Below are positions 29,041 through 36,892 of a DNA stretch of 64,000 bases, one piece after another. Origin of the DNA: Blautia argi (GTDB lineage Bacteria; Bacillota; Clostridia; Lachnospirales; Lachnospiraceae); contig NZ_CP030280.1 of the NCBI RefSeq assembly GCF_003287895.1, forward strand, positions 2,672,501 to 2,736,500, read 5' to 3'. A program made the position numbers and the translations under genes. A model generated the notes under the pieces. The model was not told the DNA's origin. It did not search any database and saw only the letters and a list, made by a program, of their open reading frames with translations. The first letter of the stretch is position 1; the number at the start of each line of letters is the position of its first letter.

Positions 29041-30438
29041 CTAATAAGCATTCTTGTTAATAAAGCCTTTGAATACAGTCAAAAACAGTATCTTTATGTC
29101 CAGTCCCAGTGTCCAGTTTTCTATATAATATAAGTCATACTCAATTCGCTTTCGAATAGAAGTATTTCCGCGGTATCCGTTGACCTGTGCCCATCCGGTC
29201 AGCCCAGGACGCACCTGATGTTTAATCATATATCTTGGAATCTCTTCCTTAAATTTTTCCACAAAAAACGGGCGTTCCGGCCTTGGTCCCACCAGACTCA
29301 TCTCTCCCTTCAGTACATTAAAAAGCTGAGGAAGCTCATCAATACTGGTCTTCCGCATGAATTTTCCAAAGTTTGTCACACGGGGATCGTCTTTTACTGT
29401 CCATTTGGTTTTTTCCTTATCCGGAGCCTGCACCTCCATGGAACGGAATTTATACATCATAAAGGTATGATTATGCAGACCTACTCTTTCCTGCTTAAAA
29501 ATCAAAGGTCCCGGTGAGGTAAGTTTAATCATAATAACAGAAAACAGCATAACCGGCGAAAACAGAATAATGGCACAAATCGCTCCCACAATATCCATAA
29601 GCCGCTTGATTGCCGCATAAAAGGTATTAGTAAGCGGAACGTGCCGGATATTTATGACCGGAAGCCCCAGAATATCCTCGGTATAGGGCTTTGTGGGAAT
29701 GATACGATTATAATCCGGAATAAACTTGGTATGCACACCTGACTTTTCACACAATCCCACAATTTCCTCCAGCCTGTCGTATTCACTCAGACCCAGAGTA
29801 ATGGCAATTTCATCTAACCGATTCTCAGGAAGAATAACCATAAGATTGTCAATTCTCCCTAAAACCTTTATTCCTCTGTATTCTGTTCCTGCTTCTATAT
29901 GGTCGTCCAGAATGCCTCTGATCTTGTAGCCCCACTGGGGATTATCGAGAATCCGGTCAATATATTCCTCTGCTGCCCGGCTGTATCCAACCAGCACAAT
30001 ATGCTTGAGGTTATATCCCTTTCTCCGCATACTGCGAAGAAAATATCGAATCAGATTCCGTGCTGCCGTTTCCAGACTAATATTAATTACATAAAAGATG
30101 AAGAGCATTTCGCGGGAAAAGTGCATCATCTTTATGAGATACAGAACCCCCAGAAATAAGGCAATTCCCACCGTATTGGCCTTTACAATGTTCCACAGTT
30201 CCAGACGCCTGCCCTGCACCCGCTTTGGCGTATACAGATTAAACAAATAGTACAGCCCTAAATACACCACTGCCGTAATGGGCAGAGCCAGCATATAAGT
30301 ACCGGTGGAAAGTGCTCCATCATCATTGCTGATAATCTGAAATTTAATGACCCATGCTGCCACATAGGAAACTATAATTACAAAAGCATCTATCAATACC
30401 TGTAAACGGTTAAAATGCTTTTGGTTTTCTTTAATCAA
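29041..30438 (-). CDS. Polyprenyl glycosylphosphotransferase (WbaP/CpsE-like), initiating enzyme
   Basis: This enzyme starts polymer synthesis by moving a sugar-1-phosphate to undecaprenyl phosphate. Four or five N-terminal helices (about residues 10-135) and a CoA-binding-like domain (LVGYSRAAEEYIDRIL) precede the bacterial sugar-transferase domain. That domain has KRLMDIVGA, SPGPLIFKQERVG, YKFRSM, DELPQLFNVLKG, SLVGPRPERP and PGLTGWAQVNGYRG. Length 465 residues. The start codon is TTG at 30438 with AGGGTGA upstream. Which sugar it uses (glucose, galactose or an N-acetyl amino sugar) is not decided by sequence. Confidence 0.93.
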   Translation of the reverse strand: MIKENQKHFNRLQVLIDAFVIIVSYVAAWVIKFQIISNDDGALSTGTYMLALPITAVVYLGLYYLFNLYTPKRVQGRRLELWNIVKANTVGIALFLGVLYLIKMMHFSREMLFIFYVINISLETAARNLIRYFLRSMRRKGYNLKHIVLVGYSRAAEEYIDRILDNPQWGYKIRGILDDHIEAGTEYRGIKVLGRIDNLMVILPENRLDEIAITLGLSEYDRLEEIVGLCEKSGVHTKFIPDYNRIIPTKPYTEDILGLPVINIRHVPLTNTFYAAIKRLMDIVGAICAIILFSPVMLFSVIMIKLTSPGPLIFKQERVGLHNHTFMMYKFRSMEVQAPDKEKTKWTVKDDPRVTNFGKFMRKTSIDELPQLFNVLKGEMSLVGPRPERPFFVEKFKEEIPRYMIKHQVRPGLTGWAQVNGYRGNTSIRKRIEYDLYYIENWTLGLDIKILFLTVFKGFINKNAY

Positions 30439-30516
30439 GGTTTTATCACCCTCTATAGCTAAGATTAGTTAATAAGTTCTTAATAATATATCATATTTTT
30501 TTAAAAAACGCAATTC

Positions 30517-32397
30517 TTATTCCGGAAGGCTGGTTTTGTTGGGAGTAATGACATAAGTGGGAACCATTTTTTGTACTGCTTCTTTAATATTCGGAGAGTC
30601 ATTTTTGCTCAATACTTCCAGTTCTGCCAACTGCTGTCTGAATTCTTCTTCATCAAATTCTATTGGCTTTCCTATATGGATCATTTTATTTGCTGTATTC
30701 TGCAGCCCCTCTTCACTCATTAACAGCTCCTCATAAAGCTTTTCTCCCGGACGGAGACCTGTAAACTCAATTTTAATATCATCGCCCACCTTATAACCTG
30801 ACAGTTTAATCAGATTTGTGGCCAAATCTACGATTTTTACCGGCTTTCCCATATCCAGCACAAAAATTTCTCCGCCTTTTGCATAAGCTCCTGCCTGAAG
30901 TACCAGAGAAACAGCTTCCGGGATTGTCATAAAATACCGAATAATATCCGGGTGTGTAACTGTTACAGGACCACCCTCTGAAATCTGTTTCTGAAACAGA
31001 GGAATGACGCTTCCGTTGCTTCCCAGCACATTTCCAAACCGTACGGCAACAAAATTTGTTTTAGACTGTCTGGCAAACATCTGCACTATCATTTCACACA
31101 TGCGCTTTGATGCTCCCATAATATTTGTGGGATTTACTGCCTTATCTGTGGAAATCAGGACAAACTTCTCTACTCCGTATCGGTCTGCCGCTTCTGCTGT
31201 CTTATAAGTGCCAAACACATTGTTTTTAATTGCCTCATTTGGGCTGTCCTCCATAAGAGGAACATGCTTATGTGCTGCTGCATGATACACAATATTGGGA
31301 CGGTATTTTTCAAAAATATTATTCATTCTGTGTGTATTCCGCACAGAAGCAATTAATACTACCAAGTGCAAATCCGGATATTTGCGAATAAGCTCCTGCT
31401 GTATATCGTAAGCATTGTTTTCATAAATATCCACAATAATCAGGGTCTTAGGATTGTGTGCTGCTATCTGACGGCATAACTCGCTTCCAATAGAACCGCC
31501 GCCGCCCGTAACCATCACAGTTTTATTCTGTACATAGCCCATAATTTCGTCCAACTGAACCTCAATAGGCTCTCTGCCTAACAAGTCCTCAATACGTACT
31601 TCCCGCAGTTTGGAAACACTTACATCTCCATTGATAAACTGATAAATACCTGGTACAATTCTGATTTTGCAGCCGCTTTCCTTACAGATATCCAGAATTT
31701 CCTTCTTTTTTGTATTCCCCAGAGAAGGGATAGCCAGAATAATTTCCTGGATATTATACTGTTGTACCTTATCCAGAATGTCGTTTCTGTTTCCTACAAT
31801 TTCCACACCGCGAAGATACTTTCCCAGCTTTGCAGGATTATCATCAATAATACATCTTATTTTCAGATTCAGATATCGGCTTTCCTGGGCTTCTTTTAAA
31901 ATAGAATTTCCTGCTGCTCCGGCTCCAATCAACATAACGTTAATTCGCTTTTTTCCAGCCTTTGATACTTCTATAAGATTTTCTTTCAAAAATCCGTAAA
32001 TCAGATAAGAAAATCTGGTACAGCTCACTCCAAGCACCATGGCAAAAAAGTAAATAAAATAAAAAGAACGGGGAATGACCGGCTTTAACACAGCAGCCGC
32101 TGCTGTCTGAATAAAGAACATGGCGCTGCAGCCCAGAATAATATTCACCAGTTCTCTGGTACTGGCATGATGCCACACACTTCGGTACAATTTTGCAACG
32201 GCAAAAACAAGCAGCGTCATAATGGTATTCGGAAGCAGATAATATAGTACCTGTTCCATTTCATACACCGGAATGCTGTTGAATCGACATTCGTATCTTA
32301 TAAAAAGCCCCATAAATGCCGCCACCTGTACGGTCAATATATCCAGTAAAATCAGCAGAAAGGTTCTGCTTGATAAAATACCGCCCTTTTTCCACAT
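30517..32397 (-). CDS. Membrane-bound nucleotide sugar dehydratase/epimerase (FlaA1/CapD/WbpM-like)
   Basis: It most likely converts UDP-GlcNAc to a 4-keto-6-deoxy sugar, feeding amino-sugar synthesis. Four N-terminal helices lead to a first Rossmann-like domain (LIGAGAAGNSILKEA) and then the catalytic SDR domain with VTGGGGSIGSELCRQI, AAAHKHVPLMED and STDKAVNPTNIMGASKR. The last motif carries the SxK-type active site (Ser-Met-Lys-like) of WbpM relatives rather than YxxxK. Length 626 residues, normal. It lies upstream of the initiating transferase. Confidence 0.92.
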   Translation of the reverse strand: MWKKGGILSSRTFLLILLDILTVQVAAFMGLFIRYECRFNSIPVYEMEQVLYYLLPNTIMTLLVFAVAKLYRSVWHHASTRELVNIILGCSAMFFIQTAAAAVLKPVIPRSFYFIYFFAMVLGVSCTRFSYLIYGFLKENLIEVSKAGKKRINVMLIGAGAAGNSILKEAQESRYLNLKIRCIIDDNPAKLGKYLRGVEIVGNRNDILDKVQQYNIQEIILAIPSLGNTKKKEILDICKESGCKIRIVPGIYQFINGDVSVSKLREVRIEDLLGREPIEVQLDEIMGYVQNKTVMVTGGGGSIGSELCRQIAAHNPKTLIIVDIYENNAYDIQQELIRKYPDLHLVVLIASVRNTHRMNNIFEKYRPNIVYHAAAHKHVPLMEDSPNEAIKNNVFGTYKTAEAADRYGVEKFVLISTDKAVNPTNIMGASKRMCEMIVQMFARQSKTNFVAVRFGNVLGSNGSVIPLFQKQISEGGPVTVTHPDIIRYFMTIPEAVSLVLQAGAYAKGGEIFVLDMGKPVKIVDLATNLIKLSGYKVGDDIKIEFTGLRPGEKLYEELLMSEEGLQNTANKMIHIGKPIEFDEEEFRQQLAELEVLSKNDSPNIKEAVQKMVPTYVITPNKTSLPE

Positions 32398-32422
32398 ATC
32401 TTTATTGTCCTTTCTCTCAGCT

Positions 32423-33379
32423 CTATTTTCTGAGAAATCTTATGATATTACAGTACAATTCCCACTGCACCTTCAGGTATGTCCCCACTCCAATATCTTT
32501 TACCTTTTTTTCCCGATTTTTCCGTGAAATCGTGATTCCATTTTTAATTCCTGCCAGGTACTCTCGTCCAAAGCCTTTTTTTGCAAAAAACAGCGCCTTG
32601 CACCCAAATCCCAGCAGAAGCAGAGGAAAATTCCATATGATCTGCAAAAATGGCATGTTTTTATAAATCATATAAATATTGTTTCTGGAAGAATAGCGTA
32701 CTTTAAAAAGATTGTATCTGGAACCGCTGGTACCGCTTCCCACATGATACACTACAGCCTTTGGACAGTACCAGTTCTCATATCCGTAAAGCTTTGCCCT
32801 GTAGCCAATATCCAAATCCTCCAGATAAGCGAAATGCTCTTGGTCAAAAAGCCCGATTTTATCAAATATCTTTTTCCGGTAAATGGCTGCCCCTGCACAG
32901 GCAGAAAAAATTTTTCGCTCTGTACTGTAATACTCCTGTGCTTTGCCCTTTCCGTCTGCAAATGCCCAGCCGAAAGCACAGTAATAATTACCTGCATCGT
33001 CCATTTTCTCTCTGTCATGCATCTGTATCATTTTCGCCTGACAGGAAAATGCTCCCGGGTGTTTTCGGATTCCTTTCACCAGACTCCTGACAAAGGATTT
33101 TTCTGCAATGGTATCATTATTTAAAAGAAGCACATAATTTCCCCGGCTGACTTTAATCCCTGTGTTGACTGCTGTACAAAAGCCTGCATTTTCCTTTAGC
33201 TCTATAAGTCTGACCTTGGGGAAACATTCCCTGACATATTGCACACTGCCGTCCTCGGAGCCATTGTCTACCAAAATCACTTCAAAATTTTCCCAATCCT
33301 GGTTTTCCAATGCATGCAAACAGTCTGTCAGATACTTCTTTCCATTGAAATTCGGAATAATTACTGAAACTTCACACAT
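32423..33379 (-). CDS. Family 2 glycosyltransferase
   Basis: This protein has one GT-A domain with VSVIIPNFNGKKYLTDCLHA at the start, the DNGSEDGS and LLLNNDT motifs, and YLEDLDIGYRAKLYGY, followed by a C-terminal membrane-associated helix (IIWNFPLLLLGFGCKALF). This arrangement is common in rhamnosyltransferases of the WbbL/RfbF kind. Length 318 residues. It is 12 bases downstream of the tandem GT gene and almost certainly in the same transcript. Confidence 0.9.
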   Translation of the reverse strand: MCEVSVIIPNFNGKKYLTDCLHALENQDWENFEVILVDNGSEDGSVQYVRECFPKVRLIELKENAGFCTAVNTGIKVSRGNYVLLLNNDTIAEKSFVRSLVKGIRKHPGAFSCQAKMIQMHDREKMDDAGNYYCAFGWAFADGKGKAQEYYSTERKIFSACAGAAIYRKKIFDKIGLFDQEHFAYLEDLDIGYRAKLYGYENWYCPKAVVYHVGSGTSGSRYNLFKVRYSSRNNIYMIYKNMPFLQIIWNFPLLLLGFGCKALFFAKKGFGREYLAGIKNGITISRKNREKKVKDIGVGTYLKVQWELYCNIIRFLRK

Positions 33380-33391
33380 GTTTTAAACCTT

Positions 33392-35221
33392 TCAGTCTTT
33401 TGGTTTCAGAGAATAATTCCATTTCACCAAAGACAGATTCTTATTGTAATAAGGGTCCCCCTTCTTTAAAAGTGTTTCCCATCTGCAGCGCATAAACTCA
33501 ATCTCTGACTGAAATCTACGCACCTTTTCCTTGCTGTCCTCTGTGCCTCGACTCTTGGACTCATAGTGATACAGCTCCACATAGGGATTGTAAACTACCA
33601 GATACTCCTTTTCCCGCACCCGAAGACAGAAATCTACATCATTAAAGGCAACAGAAAGCTGTTCCTCAAACCCCTGAACCTCTTCAAAAACCTGACGTTT
33701 TACCATCATACAGGCTGCTGTCACAGCGCTTAAATCCTGTATAAGAGCTGCTTTGTGCATATATCCGGAGCGTTCTCTCTCCATACCTGTAAACATATGT
33801 CCCGCAATACCGCCAATTCCGATAATGGTTCCCGCATGCTGAATGGTGTTATCACCAAAATATAGTCTGGCTCCCACAATGCCTGTCCCCGGTCTTTGAC
33901 AAAAGCCCAGCAGCTCTTCAATCCAATCCGGTGTGATAACCTCTGTGTCATTGTTTAAAAACAGTAAATATTCACCTTTTGCTTTTTTTGCTGCATAATT
34001 ATTAATTGCGGAATAATTAAACTCCCTCTTCCACCGAAGAAGACGAATGTGAGGATTTTCGGAAATCTCTTTGTAATAATGAAAAATCTCCTCTCCGGTA
34101 CTGTTGTTTTCCACAATTAAAATCTCATAATTTTTATAAGTAGATTTTTCCAAAACAGAGCAAATACATTTTTCCAAATCTTCCTTTGCATCTTTATTGG
34201 GAATAATAATAGAAACCAGAGGTTCTCCCTGTACCGGATATTTCACTCTGTAAAAGCCATAATCCTTTGTATGGCTCACCTCTCCCACAAGCCCGTTTTG
34301 GCACAGATTTTCCTCAATGGCTCTCTTTCCCGCCTCAAAGGCATACAGCTTGCTGACCGGATTGTCTGCTGTGGAGGACTGATGAGTTCTCCAGTGGTAC
34401 AAAATCTCCGGAATGTGATGAATCTTTCCTGCTGCCTGTGTACATCGGAAAATAAAATCATAATCCTGAGCTCCGTCATATTCCTTCCGAAATCCCCCTA
34501 CTCTTTCAAGCAAGGCCTTTCTCACAACAAAAAAATGACAGATATAATTATTAGAACGCAACAAATCTATATTAAAATCCGGTTTCAGATGAGGCTGGAA
34601 ATGTTCCAGAATCTCGTCGCCCCTAACCTTATCCTCGTCCGTATAAAGAACATCAAGATCCGGCTCTTTTTCCAGCGCTTCCGCAATTTCATAAAGTGCA
34701 TTGGGCGCCAGCAAATCATCATGGTCCAAAAGTCCTACAAATTCGCCGCCCGCCATCTCAAAAGCTGCATTTGTATTTTCTGCAATACCTTTATTTTCCT
34801 CCAGCTTTTTCCAAAGAATCCTGCTGTCTTTTTTCGCATATTCCTTCAGCACATATTCCATGGAAGCGTCCTCCGGGCTGGCATTGGCAATACACAGCTC
34901 CCAGTTTTCATAGGTCTGCACCAGAAGACTGTCTATCATCTGACGTAAAAACATCTCCGGCGTTTTATAAGCTGGAACAATGATACTGATTTTGGGATTA
35001 TACTTCCATTTTTTCTTTTTCTGCTTTTCCAGTTCCTCTCTGGTTGGTATGTATGCTTCATACCAGGGACCATACGGCACTTCCTCTGGTTCAAACCGCT
35101 CATGAAGACGCACCCAGAATTCCTTTACTCCGTAGTGCTTTAAATAGCGCAGTCCCTTTTGTATTGTATAGGGTGACATTTTGCTTATCAGCCGCCCCCA
35201 TTCTATCTTTCCCTTTGGCAT
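33392..35221 (-). CDS. Tandem-domain family 2 glycosyltransferase
   Basis: This protein carries two GT2 domains. The first (about residues 75-300) opens with ISIIVPAYKTPEMFL and has GLLDHDDLLAPNAL. The second (about 340-580) opens with VSIIIPNKDAKEDLEKC and has LFLNNDTEVITPDWIEELLG. A short N-terminal segment precedes them. Such dual proteins often add two residues or alternate linkages. Length 609 residues. It is closely related along both domains to the broken gene at 36893-39392, which shares the motifs GDPYYN, YHYESKSRG and AACMM; the two look like paralogues. GGCAGGT precedes the ATG. Confidence 0.92.
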   Translation of the reverse strand: MPKGKIEWGRLISKMSPYTIQKGLRYLKHYGVKEFWVRLHERFEPEEVPYGPWYEAYIPTREELEKQKKKKWKYNPKISIIVPAYKTPEMFLRQMIDSLLVQTYENWELCIANASPEDASMEYVLKEYAKKDSRILWKKLEENKGIAENTNAAFEMAGGEFVGLLDHDDLLAPNALYEIAEALEKEPDLDVLYTDEDKVRGDEILEHFQPHLKPDFNIDLLRSNNYICHFFVVRKALLERVGGFRKEYDGAQDYDFIFRCTQAAGKIHHIPEILYHWRTHQSSTADNPVSKLYAFEAGKRAIEENLCQNGLVGEVSHTKDYGFYRVKYPVQGEPLVSIIIPNKDAKEDLEKCICSVLEKSTYKNYEILIVENNSTGEEIFHYYKEISENPHIRLLRWKREFNYSAINNYAAKKAKGEYLLFLNNDTEVITPDWIEELLGFCQRPGTGIVGARLYFGDNTIQHAGTIIGIGGIAGHMFTGMERERSGYMHKAALIQDLSAVTAACMMVKRQVFEEVQGFEEQLSVAFNDVDFCLRVREKEYLVVYNPYVELYHYESKSRGTEDSKEKVRRFQSEIEFMRCRWETLLKKGDPYYNKNLSLVKWNYSLKPKD

Positions 35222-35304
35222 AAAAGATACCTGCCTTTACCTGGATTTTAGTGTGTATCCCACTATTTATTACTAATTCCTGCCTTATTCTAACACATTT
35301 TCTG

Positions 35305-35333
35305 TTTAAAGGAAACCATTAATATGGTATACT
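35305..35333 (+). promoter_or_regulatory. Probable promoter of the D,D-carboxypeptidase gene
   Basis: TTTAAA (35305-35310) and TATACT (35328-35333) are 17 bases apart, 31 bases before the start codon. Confidence 0.5.
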
Positions 35334-35363
35334 GATATTGATTTGCATAAAGGAGGAATTAAT

Positions 35364-36686
35364 TTGAGTAAAAAATTTAAACTTCAAAAACTAGTTTGCC
35401 CTCTGCTGGCATTTTTATTAATACTTACACCGGCTTCTCCGGCCTTTGCCGAAAAAGCAGATAATTCTGAGCAAACCACAGAAGCTGCACAGGCAGATAC
35501 AACCGCTTTGCCCCGGAATCCTTCTGTTTCCGGCTGGCCATCTGCACCTGAAATTGCAGATGAAACCGGCGTTCTTCTGGAAGCTTCCACAGGACAGGTA
35601 CTTTTTGACAAAGATATGAATGAAATCCGTTATCCTGCCAGCACCACAAAGGCTATGACTGCCCTTTTAATCCTGGAAAACATTTCGAATATCAATAAAA
35701 AAATCACCTTTACTGATATCATTCTCCCTGACCTGGCGCCAGGTAATTCCACTATTAATGCCCAGGTAGGCGAAGAGCTGACCGTAGAGCAATGTCTTTA
35801 TGCAATTATGCTGGCCTCTGCTAACGAAGTCTGTACCCAAATGGCTGTCGAGGTAGCCGGATCTGTCAGCGCTTTTACGGATATGATGAACCAGCGGGCT
35901 GCTGAGCTTGGGTGTAAAAATACCCATTTTGTCAATGCCAACGGTCTGCCGGATCCGAATCATTACACTACTGCCTATGATTTGGCATTGATTTTATCTG
36001 AGGCAATAAAAAACGAAAATTTCTGTAAAATCGCCGGTGCAGCCAAATACACCATTCCGGCAACTAATAAAACCTCAACACCCCGGAATCTGGAAAACCA
36101 CAATGCACTTCTCACAGAAGGGGAATACCACTATGAAGGCGCTCTTGCAGGAAAGACCGGACACACAGAAGCTGCCAGAAATACCCTGATTACTGCGGCA
36201 AAAAGAGAAGATATGACTCTGGTCTGTGTTGTTATGCGCTCAGAAGGCGATGAGCGTTTTACAGATACCAGAAAACTGTTTGACTATGGCTTTGACAATT
36301 TTGCCAGACAGCCTGTGTACTGGCTGAATTCCTCAGAATCCGGCACACCTGACGGTTATGCAGTTCTCCCCAAAGGTGCTTCCACAGGAGCTATGCTGAT
36401 AACAGAGGAGGACACGGAAAGTGCCAGAGTACGAACCTACTCTTATCAGGGAAGAGAAATTCTGCAGCTTTCCGCAGAATTCCCCCTGCAGATAGAAACA
36501 CGAACCACTTCAGATATGTCCATGTTCCAGACACAGACCGTAAAAAAAAGTTTTGTATCTCCCCTGCTACTGCCGGGCATGGTCATCGTATTTACAGGGC
36601 TCAGTGCTATGCTGATGTGGATAATTGTAAAAGACGTGAGAGAAAAAAAAGAACGAAAGAGAAGGAAGAAAGGGAAAAAGAATTGA
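35364..36686 (+). CDS. D-alanyl-D-alanine carboxypeptidase (DacA/DacF-type PBP)
   Basis: This is a serine-type penicillin-binding protein that trims the terminal D-Ala of peptidoglycan stems. From the TTG start at 35364, which has AGGAGG seven bases upstream, there is a signal peptide ending near PASPAFA. The active site is S93-T-T-K96, the SAN motif is at 152-154 and KTG at 264-266. A C-terminal beta domain and a final helix with a basic tail (RKKGKKN) anchor it in the membrane, with the tail on the inside. Length 440 residues. It is the only plus-strand gene inside this part of the polysaccharide locus and has its own promoter and terminator. Confidence 0.95.
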   Translation: MSKKFKLQKLVCPLLAFLLILTPASPAFAEKADNSEQTTEAAQADTTALPRNPSVSGWPSAPEIADETGVLLEASTGQVLFDKDMNEIRYPASTTKAMTALLILENISNINKKITFTDIILPDLAPGNSTINAQVGEELTVEQCLYAIMLASANEVCTQMAVEVAGSVSAFTDMMNQRAAELGCKNTHFVNANGLPDPNHYTTAYDLALILSEAIKNENFCKIAGAAKYTIPATNKTSTPRNLENHNALLTEGEYHYEGALAGKTGHTEAARNTLITAAKREDMTLVCVVMRSEGDERFTDTRKLFDYGFDNFARQPVYWLNSSESGTPDGYAVLPKGASTGAMLITEEDTESARVRTYSYQGREILQLSAEFPLQIETRTTSDMSMFQTQTVKKSFVSPLLLPGMVIVFTGLSAMLMWIIVKDVREKKERKRRKKGKKN

Positions 36687-36719
36687 TATAGAACCATAAA
36701 ATCCCTACAAAACGCAACT

Positions 36720-36758
36720 GGGGCTGCCACACTAAATAATCAGTGTGCAGCTCCTTTT
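36720..36758 (+). terminator. Terminator of the D,D-carboxypeptidase gene
   Basis: GGGGCTGCCACAC (36720-36732) pairs with GTGTGCAGCTCC (36743-36754) with one bulged C, followed by TTTT. Confidence 0.8.
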
Positions 36759-36763
36759 CTGTG

Positions 36764-36799
36764 CAAAAAATTGTAGCCGGATTTTGAAAAATCCGGCTA
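36764..36799 (-). terminator. Terminator of the tandem GT operon
   Basis: TAGCCGGATTTT and AAAATCCGGCTA form a perfect 12-base inverted repeat (36774-36799). On the minus strand it is followed by CAATTTTTT. The rest of the gap to 36892 is AT-rich without other elements. Confidence 0.8.
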
Positions 36800-36892
36800 T
36801 TGATGTAAAATACAGGTATGCGAACCCCTATATTATTATACAAAAATTATACTTTGAATGAGGAAGGATATCAACTAAAATTTTCTTTAATC

